DNA of 64,000 nt from Nitrobacter winogradskyi Nb-255. Lineage in GTDB: Bacteria; Pseudomonadota; Alphaproteobacteria; Rhizobiales; Xanthobacteraceae. This document shows positions 22,794 through 31,425 of the stretch, piece by piece. Position 1 is the stretch's first letter, and each line of letters opens with the position of its first letter. Below the pieces are notes generated by a model. It had not been told where the DNA came from. It saw only the letters and a list, made by a program, of their open reading frames with translations, and did not search any database. Where the stretch lies: NCBI RefSeq assembly GCF_000012725.1, contig NC_007406.1:124001-188000 (forward strand). The letters run 5' to 3'. The position numbers and the translations under genes are program-made.

Positions 22794-23387
22794 TCAGCCG
22801 CCGAGCTGCCCCTTTGTTGATGGCACTTCGTTCGCGGCGCGCGGATCGATCGCCACCGCGGCTCGAAGCGCTCGCGCCAGACCCTTGAAGCAGGATTCGG
22901 CGATATGATGGCTGTTCTCGCCATATAGGGTCTCCACGTGCAAAGTCACGCCCGCATTGACCGCAAACGCGTTGAACCACTCGCGCACCAGCTCGGTGTC
23001 GAACTCCCCGATCTTGTCGCGGGGGAAACCGACCTTGAACACGAGCACCGGCCGGCCGGAAATATCGATCACGACACGGGACAGCGTTTCGTCCATCGGC
23101 ATATAGACGCTCGCATAGCGGCTGATGCCGACCATCGAGCCTAGCGCCTGCTTCACCGCCTGGCCCAGCGCGATGCCGACATCTTCCGTGGTGTGGTGAT
23201 GATCGACGTGGAGATCGCCGTCGGCCCTGACCGTGATGTCGATGCGCGAATGGCGTGCGAGCAGATCCAGCATGTGGTCAAAAAAGCCGATGCCGGTCGC
23301 GACCTCGGACACGCCGGAGCCGTCGAGGTTCACCGCGACCTCGATGTCCGTTTCCTTGGTCTTGCGCTTGATGCTCGCCGTGCGCAT
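22794..23387 (-). CDS. hisB: imidazoleglycerol-phosphate dehydratase
   Basis: Dehydrates imidazole glycerol phosphate to imidazole acetol phosphate. The 197-residue monofunctional form has [16 protein letters not shown], the metal-binding [15 protein letters not shown], and the second copy of the motif, [17 protein letters not shown]. The two His-rich motifs reflect the family's internal duplication. It is the first gene of the reverse-strand his cluster, with the hslV promoter region upstream and divergent. Confidence 0.97.
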
Positions 23388-23684
23388 GAAAAGCTCTCTA
23401 CGTCGCGCATGATCTGCCTCCGCCGGACTTCGAGCGGTTTGACAACGAGATCACACGCCATTTAACGATCTGAGCGCGTCGGACGCAAAATCGGGGCACC
23501 GCTCTTGCTGAACGCGCTCTGGCAGAACGCGGCTCTTTTAACAGGCTCACGACCTGTTCGCTACTGCGGGACGATGCAATTTTTACCCGTGCATTACGAC
23601 CGTGGCGACGAATCCACGAAATCAAGCGCCGATTGCAAGGCCGCGCCGCAATGCCTAAATCTGGCGGATCATGAAGGGGTTCAG
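23388..23684. promoter_or_regulatory. divergent hisB / hslV regulatory region (297 bp)
   Basis: No gene. It must carry the promoters for the reverse-strand his cluster and for hslV. A TTGACA at 23439-23444 is followed 17 bases later by TTAACG at 23462-23467 on the + strand, a plausible but weak sigma-70-like site for hslV. I could not find a clear heat-shock (RpoH) consensus. The hslV ribosome site AAGGGG is at 23675. Confidence 0.35.
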
Positions 23685-24239
23685 ATGCAAGCATCACAGC
23701 CGGAGACGTGGCACGGCACCACGATCCTGACCGTCCGCAAGGGCGGCAAAGTGGTCATTGGCGGCGACGGCCAGGTCTCGATCGGACAGACGGTCATCAA
23801 GTCCAACGCGAAAAAGGTCAGGAAGCTCGGCAAAGGCGACGTCATCGGCGGCTTTGCCGGCGCCACCGCCGATGCGTTCACCCTGTTCGAGCGGCTGGAA
23901 AGCAAGCTTGAGCAATATCCTGGGCAACTTACACGCGCCGCTGTCGAACTCGCCAAGGACTGGCGCACCGACCGCTATCTGCGGCGGCTGGAAGCGATGA
24001 TGCTTGTCGCCGACAAGGACGTATCGCTGGTGCTGACCGGGACCGGAGACGTTCTGGAGCCGGAATCCGGCGTGATGGCGATCGGCTCGGGGGGCAACTA
24101 CGCGCTCGCCGCCGCGCGAGCCCTGATCGACTCCGACAAGGACGCGGAAACGATCGTCCGCAGTGCTCTCGATATCGCCGCCGATATCTGTGTTTATACC
24201 AATCGAAACCTGACGATCGAAGCGCTGGCCGCGAGCTGA
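23685..24239 (+). CDS. hslV: ATP-dependent protease proteolytic subunit HslV
   Basis: Proteolytic dodecamer of the HslUV (ClpYQ) protease. The 184-residue product has [22 protein letters not shown], where processing before the first Thr of GTT exposes the catalytic N-terminal threonine, then [20 protein letters not shown] and the [15 protein letters not shown]-terminal block. ATG at 23685 has AAGGGG about seven bases upstream; in-frame upstream ATGs would bury the catalytic threonine. hslU follows, with one small gene between. Confidence 0.96.
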   Translation: MQASQPETWHGTTILTVRKGGKVVIGGDGQVSIGQTVIKSNAKKVRKLGKGDVIGGFAGATADAFTLFERLESKLEQYPGQLTRAAVELAKDWRTDRYLRRLEAMMLVADKDVSLVLTGTGDVLEPESGVMAIGSGGNYALAAARALIDSDKDAETIVRSALDIAADICVYTNRNLTIEALAAS

Positions 24240-24242
24240 GCG

Positions 24243-24722
24243 ATGGCTTACGGCTTTCGCCCGATGACCGCCGCCGACCTGCCGACGATCCGGCGCTGGC
24301 TCGACACGCCGCATGTCGCGGAATGGTGGGGCGACCCGGCCGAACAGTTCGAACTGGTCAGCGGCGACCTCGATCATCCGGACATGGCGCAGTTCATCGT
24401 CACCGACGGCGGGCGCGACTTCGCCTATCTTCAGTGCTACCGGCTCAGCGACTGGCATACCGGCCTCGGCGAGCAGCCGGATGGAACGCGCGGGCTCGAT
24501 CAGTTCATCGGCGAAGCCGGCATGATCGGGCGCGGCCATGGCTCCGCGTTCATCCGCTCCTTTGCCGACAGGCTGCTCATCAAGGGCGTGCCGCGTATCG
24601 TGATCGATCCCGATCCGGATAATGCCCGCGCGATTCGCGCCTATGAAAAAGCGGGCTTTCATCGCGACCGTCTCGCGGCAACGCCCGACGGCCCCGCGCT
24701 TCTGATGATCCGCGACGCATGA
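24243..24722 (+). CDS. GNAT N-acetyltransferase, AAC(6')-like
   Basis: A 159-residue GNAT with N-terminal FRPMTAADLPTIRRWLDTPHVAEWWG, the pattern of the aminoglycoside 6'-N-acetyltransferase/IucB-like branch, the acyl-CoA loop IGRGHGSAFIRSFAD, and the C-terminal DPDPDNARAIRAYEKAGF strand-helix. The substrate is unknown and resistance should not be assumed. It starts three bases after hslV stops and precedes hslU, so it is probably co-transcribed with the heat-shock protease. Confidence 0.88.
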   Translation: MAYGFRPMTAADLPTIRRWLDTPHVAEWWGDPAEQFELVSGDLDHPDMAQFIVTDGGRDFAYLQCYRLSDWHTGLGEQPDGTRGLDQFIGEAGMIGRGHGSAFIRSFADRLLIKGVPRIVIDPDPDNARAIRAYEKAGFHRDRLAATPDGPALLMIRDA

Positions 24723-24794
24723 GTGTCGTCGGTCGGCGCTCCATCATCGTGAACCGCTTGCCGCGGATCGAATCGCAACCTACCTAGGGTGGTC

Positions 24795-26096
24795 ATGACA
24801 GATATCTCTCCCCGTGAAATCGTTTCTGAACTCGACCGTTTCATTGTCGGTCAGGCCGACGCCAAGCGCGCGGTCTCCATCGCATTGCGCAATCGCTGGC
24901 GACGCCAGCAGTTGACCGGACCGCTGCGCGAGGAGGTGTTGCCGAAGAACATCCTGATGATCGGCCCGACCGGCGTCGGCAAGACGGAGATCGCGCGACG
25001 GCTGGCGAAACTTGCCAACGCTCCCTTTCTCAAGATCGAGGCGACCAAGTTCACCGAGGTGGGATATGTCGGACGCGACGTCGAACAGATCGTGCGCGAT
25101 ATCGTCGAGGTCGCGATCAACCAGACCCGTGAGCGCAAGCGCAAGGACGTTCAGGCGCGCGCGCAGCTTGCCGCGGAGGAGCGCGTTCTGGATGCTCTGG
25201 TCGGCGCCAATGCAAGCGCCGCCACGCGTGATTCATTTCGAAAGAGATTGCGCAGCGGCGAACTCAACGACAAGGAGATCGAGATCGAGACGCAGACCTC
25301 CGGAGGAGGTCCGATGTTCGAGATTCCGGGGATGCCGGGCGCGCAGGTCGGCGCGATCTCGATCGGCGATATTTTCGGCAAGATGGGCGGGCGAACCAAG
25401 ACCCGCCGGCTCACCGTCTCGGACTCCTATGAGATCCTGATCAACGAGGAATCCGACAAGCTGCTCGATAGCGATCAGCTCACGCAGGAAGCGATCGCCG
25501 CGGTCGAGAATAACGGCATCGTGTTCCTCGACGAGATCGACAAGATCTGCGTGCGTGACGGGCGCAGCGGCGGCGATGTGTCGCGCGAGGGCGTGCAGCG
25601 CGACCTGCTGCCGCTGATTGAAGGAACCACCGTCTCGACCAAGCACGGCGCCGTTAAGACCGACCATATCCTGTTCATCGCATCAGGCGCGTTTCACATC
25701 GCCAAGCCCTCCGATCTGCTGCCTGAATTGCAGGGCCGGCTGCCGATCCGCGTCGAACTGGACGCTTTGACGCGCGATGACCTGCGGCGCATCCTGACCG
25801 AGCCGGAGGCCTCGCTCATCAAACAGTACGTCGCATTGATGGACACCGAGGGAGTCGTGCTCGACTTCACCGATGATGCCGTCGATGCGCTTGCCGATAT
25901 CGCGGTCGCGGTGAATTCGACGGTGGAGAACATCGGCGCGAGGCGGTTGCAGACCGTGATGGAGCGGGTGCTCGACGACATCTCGTTCACGGCCCCGGAT
26001 CGCAATGGCGAGACGGTCCGCATCGACGCCGGATATGTCCAGAAAAATATCGGCGACCTGGCCAAGAATGCCGACCTGAGCAGGTTCATCCTTTAG
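24795..26096 (+). CDS. hslU: HslU ATPase/unfoldase subunit
   Basis: AAA+ unfoldase that feeds substrates to HslV. The 433-residue product opens with [16 protein letters not shown], has Walker [10 protein letters not shown] (57-65), a long I-domain insert (about 110-230), Walker [12 protein letters not shown], the sensor RLPIRVEL arginine region, and ends with the conserved DLSRFIL tail that docks in HslV. ATG at 24795 matches the family; a GTG six bases upstream is possible. It is the last gene of the hslV-GNAT-hslU run. Confidence 0.97.
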   Translation: MTDISPREIVSELDRFIVGQADAKRAVSIALRNRWRRQQLTGPLREEVLPKNILMIGPTGVGKTEIARRLAKLANAPFLKIEATKFTEVGYVGRDVEQIVRDIVEVAINQTRERKRKDVQARAQLAAEERVLDALVGANASAATRDSFRKRLRSGELNDKEIEIETQTSGGGPMFEIPGMPGAQVGAISIGDIFGKMGGRTKTRRLTVSDSYEILINEESDKLLDSDQLTQEAIAAVENNGIVFLDEIDKICVRDGRSGGDVSREGVQRDLLPLIEGTTVSTKHGAVKTDHILFIASGAFHIAKPSDLLPELQGRLPIRVELDALTRDDLRRILTEPEASLIKQYVALMDTEGVVLDFTDDAVDALADIAVAVNSTVENIGARRLQTVMERVLDDISFTAPDRNGETVRIDAGYVQKNIGDLAKNADLSRFIL

Positions 26097-26102
26097 ACCA
26101 CG

Positions 26103-26155
26103 ATGGTTCTGGATCGTATCGATCCAGAACCATGAACGTGATCGATTCCAATATT
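26103..26155. repeat. palindromic repeat, family C, with perfect 14-bp hairpin
   Basis: ATGGTTCTGGATCG (26103-26116), loop TAT, then CGATCCAGAACCAT (26120-26133): a perfect 14-bp stem. It is followed by GAACGTGATCGATTCC. The same module occurs in inverted orientation near 43578-43617. It lies just after hslU; no T-run follows, so it is not a standard intrinsic terminator. Confidence 0.8.
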
Positions 26156-26205
26156 TCGAAGCGGGATGCAGGCGGAAAACCGCACCACACTTTTCCTCAC
26201 CCGCT

Positions 26206-26301
26206 TTAGCGTTCTGACTGTTCTTTCCAACGCGGCGCCTTCTTGCGCGGCACGAAAGGTTGCTGCCCGGTAAGGGGAAGCAGGAGAGGATTGTTCCACA
26301 T
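26206..26301 (-). CDS. candidate 31-residue basic small protein
   Basis: An ATG at 26299-26301 opens a 31-codon frame to TAA at 26206. The product begins MWNNPLLLPLTG and ends with a basic PRKKAPRWKEQSER tail. An AGAGAA precedes the start by four bases and a TATAGT box lies about 20 bases further up. The composition (hydrophobic head, proline turn, strongly basic tail) is unlike random high-GC antisense. I do not recognise the family; its reality is uncertain. Confidence 0.3.
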   Translation of the reverse strand: MWNNPLLLPLTGQQPFVPRKKAPRWKEQSER

Positions 26302-26407
26302 AAGGTTCTCTAAAGAGATCAACCCACTATATGTTGGATAGCGGTAGATTGACGTCATGGACCGTGGCGGTCCATCATGCTGCGGTGCAAAAAAGAGGAA
26401 CAGGCCA

Positions 26408-27742
26408 ATGCCGATCGGTGAATTTGGACGGCCTCCGGAGTTGCCGGCCGAGGTCAGCCCGACGATGACGGCGCCGATGTACTGGATGTACGAAATGGCC
26501 CAGGCCTCGCTCAATCCGGCCCGCGCCATCACTGACGCGACCCGGATGCTGTTCCAAAACCCGCTCAATCCGTGGGCGCATACCCAGCTCGGCAAATCTG
26601 TCGCCGCGGGTTGCGAACTGTTCGAGCGCACCACCCGCCGTTACGGAAAACCGGAATGGGGTCTCCACGAGACCAAAGTCAACGGCGTGCGTACGCCGAT
26701 CGAGATCCGCTCGGTTTGGGAGAAGCCCTTCTGTCGTCTGCTCTACTTCGATCGGATGCACCCGCGCCCGCTGCGGACGCCGCAGCCGCGCCTGTTGCTG
26801 GTGGCGCCGATGTCGGGTCACTACGCGACCTTGCTGCGCGGAACCGTCGAAGCGTTCATGCCGACGCACGACGTCTATATCACCGACTGGTCCGACGCCC
26901 GCATGGTTCCGGTGGCGGAAGGTCGTTTCGATCTGGATGATTTCGTCGACTATCTGATCGAGATCCTCCACATGCTCGGTGGAAACGTTCATGTCATCGC
27001 CGTCTGCCAGCCGTCGGTCCCGGTGCTGGCCGCGGTGTCGGCGATGGAGGCCGCGCGCGATCCCTATGTTCCGCTGTCGATGACGTTGATGGGAGGGCCG
27101 ATCGATACTCGCAAGAATCCGACCGCCGTCAACAATCTCGCCGCCGAGAGAGGCACCGATTGGTTCCGCAATAACGTCATCACCAAGGTGCCGTTTCCGC
27201 ATCCCGGCGTAATGCGCGACGTCTATCCCGGCTTCTTGCAGCTCAACGGCTTCATCAGCATGAATTTCGATCGCCACATGAATGCGCACAAGAGCCTGTT
27301 CGAGCATCTCGTCAAAGGCGACGGCGACCTGGCCGACAAGCACCGCGATTTCTATGACGAGTATCTCGCTGTCATGGACCTGACCGCGGAGTATTATCTG
27401 CAAACGGTCGATCAGGTGTTCGTCAAACACGCTTTGCCGAAGGGCGAGATGACTCACCGCGGCCGGCTGGTCGATCCTTCGAAGATCAAGCGCGTCGCGC
27501 TGATGACGGTGGAGGGCGAGAAGGACGACATTTCCGGCCTCGGCCAGACCGAAGCTGCGCATGCGTTATGCACATCGATCCCGGACAACCGGCGAACCCA
27601 TTACGTGCAGAGCGGCGTCGGTCACTATGGCGTGTTTAACGGTTCGAGATTCAGGTCGGAGATCGTCCCGCGCATGAATGACTTCATGCAGTCGAACGCC
27701 GGGCCTCCGGAGAAAGCATCGCGTGCTTCGGCCGCGGAATGA
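26408..27742 (+). CDS. phaZ: intracellular poly(3-hydroxybutyrate) depolymerase
   Basis: Mobilises stored polyhydroxybutyrate granules in the cytoplasm. The 444-residue product is an alpha/beta hydrolase of the PhaZ intracellular type: ARLLLVAPMSGHYATLLRGTV-like strand (RLLLVAPMSGHYATLL here), YITDWSDARMVP, and a nucleophile elbow VIAVCQPSVPVLA in which cysteine replaces the usual serine, as in depolymerases of this group. Candidate acid and base are in TVEGEKDDISG and GVGHYGVFNG. ATG at 26408 has AAAGAGGA about ten bases upstream. Confidence 0.92.
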   Translation: MPIGEFGRPPELPAEVSPTMTAPMYWMYEMAQASLNPARAITDATRMLFQNPLNPWAHTQLGKSVAAGCELFERTTRRYGKPEWGLHETKVNGVRTPIEIRSVWEKPFCRLLYFDRMHPRPLRTPQPRLLLVAPMSGHYATLLRGTVEAFMPTHDVYITDWSDARMVPVAEGRFDLDDFVDYLIEILHMLGGNVHVIAVCQPSVPVLAAVSAMEAARDPYVPLSMTLMGGPIDTRKNPTAVNNLAAERGTDWFRNNVITKVPFPHPGVMRDVYPGFLQLNGFISMNFDRHMNAHKSLFEHLVKGDGDLADKHRDFYDEYLAVMDLTAEYYLQTVDQVFVKHALPKGEMTHRGRLVDPSKIKRVALMTVEGEKDDISGLGQTEAAHALCTSIPDNRRTHYVQSGVGHYGVFNGSRFRSEIVPRMNDFMQSNAGPPEKASRASAAE

Positions 27743-28035
27743 ATCGCGCAATCCAAGCGGAAATCGATCGGGCCGCCTGATCCAGAGCGCGGCCATCGTG
27801 CTGGATAACCGGCCTGTTTCGACCTTTCTCAAAGAATGAACCGGGTTTCATCCATGTCGGTATCTGGTTCAGCGAGGAAATCCGGGATCGATGTGTTCCC
27901 ACACCCCCTATATAGCCTGATCACAACTCGTTAACGCTGTATATTGGGCAAATGATTTGTTTTTGCGCCGAACGGTTTGAGTGGCGTCGGATATGGCAAA
28001 ATCCGGGCGGTATCTCCCCTTCCGGATTTGCAGAT

Positions 28036-28788
28036 ATGGCCCGCGCACTTCTTTACCGACGCCCCGCTGAACCGTCCCGGCTTCTCATCAAGCACGGATC
28101 CCAGATTTATTCCGTCCGCTTGCGACGGCATCGCCGCGCGCGCCGCTACACCTTGCGAATCCATCCGAGTGACCGCGAAGCGATCCTGACAATGCCGCCA
28201 CGAGGAACGCTCGCGGAAGCCAAGGACTTCGCGCAACGTCACGGCGGCTGGATCGCGGCGCGTCTCGGGCGTCTGCCGAAGGCGGCTCCCTTCCAGCATG
28301 GCGCGGTCATTCCGCTGCGCGGCGTCGCCCATCGGATCGTGCATCGCGCCGGCGAGCGCGGCACGGTGTGGACCGAGACGCGCGACAGCGGCGAGCGGAT
28401 TCTTTGTGTCGCCGGCGGACTCGAATATCTCGACCGGCGCGTCCACGATTTCCTGAAACGGGAAGCGCGGCAAGACTTGCAAAAAGCCTCGCAGCGTTAC
28501 GCCGATGCGCTTGGCGTCAAGGTCAGGCGTATCTCGATCCGCGACCAATCGAGTCGCTGGGGATCGTGCACGTCCGCCGGGTCGCTGTCATTCTCTTGGC
28601 GGCTCATTCTGGCGCCGCCGTTCGTGCTGGATTATCTCGCCGCGCACGAGGTTGCCCACCTCGTCGAAATGAATCACTCGCCGCGATTCTGGAAGGTGGT
28701 CGCTCGCGTCTGCAAACATGTCGAGCGGGCCAAGAAGTGGCTCGACGTTGAAGGCAACGACCTTCATCGCTACGGCATTCAGGATTGA
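28036..28788 (+). CDS. YgjP-like (DUF45) zinc metallopeptidase
   Basis: A 250-residue protein with the family's N-terminal IYSVRLRRHRRARRYTLRIHP strand pair and a C-terminal gluzincin-like site: AAHEVAHLVEMNHSPRFW (HExxH with downstream His). SSRWGSCTSAGSLSFSWRL just before it is the DUF45 signature. Related proteins are called M48 or SprT-like; the substrate is unknown. ATG at 28036 is chosen because the conserved part begins soon after; an in-frame ATG at 27952 would add 28 unconserved residues. It stands alone. Confidence 0.88.
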   Translation: MARALLYRRPAEPSRLLIKHGSQIYSVRLRRHRRARRYTLRIHPSDREAILTMPPRGTLAEAKDFAQRHGGWIAARLGRLPKAAPFQHGAVIPLRGVAHRIVHRAGERGTVWTETRDSGERILCVAGGLEYLDRRVHDFLKREARQDLQKASQRYADALGVKVRRISIRDQSSRWGSCTSAGSLSFSWRLILAPPFVLDYLAAHEVAHLVEMNHSPRFWKVVARVCKHVERAKKWLDVEGNDLHRYGIQD

Positions 28789-28906
28789 TCGCGGGAACGG
28801 CCGGAATCGCGACGAGCGATTGTCAACTTCCCCGCGAGCGGGAGAGAGCGCGCGCAGTGCTGCGATGACGCGTTCCTTAAAAATGAAGGAGATGATTTCC
28901 GATAGC

Positions 28907-28997
28907 GTTTTCGAGCGAAGTGGATCCGGTTCGCCGGAAAGAAAACGCGTCAAATCAATATCGTAGAGCCTCGCTTCTGATTCAGAAGCGATAAACT
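28907..28997 (+). repeat. interspersed palindromic repeat, family B
   Basis: AGCGTTTTCGAGCGAAGTGG, GGTTCGCCGGAAAGAAAACG and GAGCCTCGCTTCTGATTCAG in order. It lies between convergent ygjP-like and pbp1A genes and reaches the mrcA-type stop codon. Confidence 0.85.
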
Positions 28998-31200
28998 ATC
29001 GCCCGCCGAACAGGCGGTCGTTCAGCCAGCCGTCGAGTCCGAGCCCGCTGGCAGGTTGCGGCCGCGCATCGGCCCGCGCCGGCTGCGGTATCGGCGGCGG
29101 CGGCGACCGCCCGAGCGTGGGCGAGGCCGCCCGTACCGGCGCGTCGGCCGGCTGGCCGAACTGCGCCACTTCAGGCGGGAAGCCGCTCCGCTGCGTGCCG
29201 GGAATCGGTTCGGGCCGCACACCTTGATGCGCAGCGCGCATGAAGCGGCTCCACACCTCCACCGGCAGGCTGCCTCCGGTCGCCTTGCGGGTCGGCGTAT
29301 TGTCGTCGTTGCCGAGCCAGACTCCGGTTACGAGCCGCGCCGTATAGCCGATGAACCATGCATCGCGAAAATCCTGGCTGGTGCCGGTCTTGCCGGCCGC
29401 CGTCCATCCCGGAATCTCGGCCTTGCGCGCGGTGCCGTTGATGAGCGTTTGCTCCATCATCGTGTTCATCATGGCGACCGCGCGCGGATCGATCACGCGA
29501 TCGGGCCGTTCCTTGCCGCGCGCATAGAGAAGCTTGTTGTTGCCTGCGGTCCGGACGCGTTCGACGACATGGGGACCCGCGGCATATCCGCCATTGGCGA
29601 ACGGCGCGAAGGCGCCGACCAGTTCAAGCGGCGACACCTCCGAGGTGCCGAGCGCGATGGATGCGTTCGGCTCAAGTTTCGACGTGATACCGAGGCGGTG
29701 CGCGGTTCGCACCACTTTTCCAGCTCCGACTTCCAGTCCGAGCCGGACGGCGACGGTATTGAGAGACATAGCGAGCGCCTGGGTCAGCGTCACCGCGCCG
29801 AAATACTCATGCGTATAATTCTCCGGCCGCCAGCCTTTGATATCGAGCGGAGCATCCTGACGGATCGTCTCGGGCGTCAGGCCGGCCTCGATCGCGGCCA
29901 GATATACAAACGGCTTGAACGCGGAGCCGGGCTGGCGCTTCGCCATGGTCGCGCGATTGAACTGGCTGTCGGCGTAGTTGCGGCCGCCGACCATGGCGCG
30001 GATGGCGCCATCGGGTGTCATCGCCACCAACGCGCCCTGGCTGACATTGAACTTGATGCTTTTCGCCGCCAGCTCGTCGATCAGGGCGGCTTCCGCCGCG
30101 CTCTGCAGTTTCGGATCGATGGTCGTCTCAACGATGATGTTCTGATCGACCTGGCCCACCAGGTCATCGAGCACTTCGCCGACCCAGTCGGCGACGTAGT
30201 TGGCGGTGCCGGCGCTTGCCGGCTTCATCGCATAAGAGGGTTTGGCGGTGGCGGCGCGCGCCTGTTGCCCGGTGATGAGATGAGCGTCGGCCATCGCGGC
30301 AAGCACGATCTTGGCGCGGGCCTCGGCGCCTTCCGGATTGCGATCCGGCGCGAGCCGCGAGGGCGACTTGACGAGACCGGCCAGCATGGCGGCCTCCGCG
30401 AGCGTGACGTTCTTCGCGGGCTTCCCAAAATACTTCTGCGCCGCCGCCTCGATGCCATACGCGCCGGACCCGAAATAGACGCGGTTGAGGTAAAGTTCGA
30501 GAATCTGCGCCTTGGTGTGCTTGCGCTCCAGCCAGAGCGCGAGTTCGACCTCCTGGAGTTTCCGCTCAAGCGTGCGCTCCTGGGTCAGGAACAGGTTCTT
30601 GGCGAGCTGCTGGGTCAGCGTCGAGCCGCCCTGCGATACGCCGCGGTGCAGCACGTTGGCGACGGCGGCGCGCAGGATGCCGAGCGGGTCGACGCCATAA
30701 TGCGAATGGAACCGGCGGTCCTCGATCGCGATGAAGGCGTTCGGCAAATAGCTCGGCAGCTCCTTGAGTGCGACGTTGCTTCCGGCCATCTCGCCGCGCG
30801 TCGCCAGCACGCTGCCGTCCGCGGCGACGATCTGAATCGTCGGCGGGCGTTTTGGAATTTCCAACGACTGGATCGGCGGCAGATGCGCCCCGACATAGAT
30901 CAGCACGCCGACGACAGCGATCACCGACCACAAGGCGACCACGGCGCTCCAGTAAAACAGCCGCGAGAGGCCCGCTCGCTTCCGCTTCTTCGCTTGCCCC
31001 TTGCGGCCGCCTGGCGGCTTGCGCGGCGCCTCGCTTCGCGGAGCGGTTGCCTTTTTGCGCGGCGGGGTTCGCCTGGCCGGCTTGTCGTCGGCAATCGTGA
31101 CGCGGTCGAGCGGATTGAGGCGCAGCTCCGTAAGCGAAGCCGCGAACCCGCTGAATACCGGCTCCTTGCGCCCGCTCCGCTTTTTTTGTCCCAATGCCAT
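28996..31200 (-). CDS. penicillin-binding protein 1A (bifunctional peptidoglycan synthase)
   Basis: Class A PBP that polymerises and cross-links peptidoglycan at the inner membrane. The 734-residue product has a basic, Pro/Lys-rich cytoplasmic N-terminus, one membrane anchor (about 80-105), a GT51 glycosyltransferase domain with IEDRRFHSHYGVDPLG, GGSTLTQQLAKN and ELYLNRVYFGSGAYG, then a transpeptidase with SxxK in PGSAFKPFVYL, SLN and KTGTSQDFRDAWFIGY. The tail is Pro/Ala-rich. It resembles the mrcA/PbpC-like 1A group of rhizobia. ATG at 31200 is preferred over TTG at 31209. Confidence 0.93.
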   Translation of the reverse strand: MALGQKKRSGRKEPVFSGFAASLTELRLNPLDRVTIADDKPARRTPPRKKATAPRSEAPRKPPGGRKGQAKKRKRAGLSRLFYWSAVVALWSVIAVVGVLIYVGAHLPPIQSLEIPKRPPTIQIVAADGSVLATRGEMAGSNVALKELPSYLPNAFIAIEDRRFHSHYGVDPLGILRAAVANVLHRGVSQGGSTLTQQLAKNLFLTQERTLERKLQEVELALWLERKHTKAQILELYLNRVYFGSGAYGIEAAAQKYFGKPAKNVTLAEAAMLAGLVKSPSRLAPDRNPEGAEARAKIVLAAMADAHLITGQQARAATAKPSYAMKPASAGTANYVADWVGEVLDDLVGQVDQNIIVETTIDPKLQSAAEAALIDELAAKSIKFNVSQGALVAMTPDGAIRAMVGGRNYADSQFNRATMAKRQPGSAFKPFVYLAAIEAGLTPETIRQDAPLDIKGWRPENYTHEYFGAVTLTQALAMSLNTVAVRLGLEVGAGKVVRTAHRLGITSKLEPNASIALGTSEVSPLELVGAFAPFANGGYAAGPHVVERVRTAGNNKLLYARGKERPDRVIDPRAVAMMNTMMEQTLINGTARKAEIPGWTAAGKTGTSQDFRDAWFIGYTARLVTGVWLGNDDNTPTRKATGGSLPVEVWSRFMRAAHQGVRPEPIPGTQRSGFPPEVAQFGQPADAPVRAASPTLGRSPPPPIPQPARADARPQPASGLGLDGWLNDRLFGGR

Positions 31201-31425
31201 ACGCAACAACGCTTACGCCGATTTCACCGCACGTCAGTGTGCCGATTTCGACGCTCGCGTGTCTCCGCAGCAATCCTTGATGCGAACCTCAAAATCAAGG
31301 GAGACCCTAGCGGCCGGGCTTTAAGGCGCGGTTACCTGAGAGTTTACGCAAAATTAGGGCTGTAGCGCGGAACGGCGCGCCCAGGCAGAATGATCCGCGT
31401 CCGGATTACGGGCGCGACGATCGGG

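Larger units (their letters stand above)
26097..26407. other. hslU-phaZ intergenic region (311 bp)
   Basis: Holds the family C hairpin at its left end, the candidate 31-codon gene in the middle, and the phaZ leader at the right. In the leader, ATGGACCG, TGG, CGGTCCAT form a perfect 8-bp hairpin at 26355-26373, about 35 bases before the start codon. Confidence 0.6.

Noticed and set aside
24243..24722. Aminoglycoside resistance gene
   Set aside because: The AAC(6')-like pattern is shared with many GNATs of other function; context inside hslVU does not support resistance.
26375..27562. 395-codon open frame opposite phaZ
   Set aside because: Antisense shadow of a conserved gene; no motif.
29056..31365. 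769-codon open frame opposite the PBP1A gene
   Set aside because: Arg/Gly/His-rich, no domain, fully antisense to PBP1A motifs.
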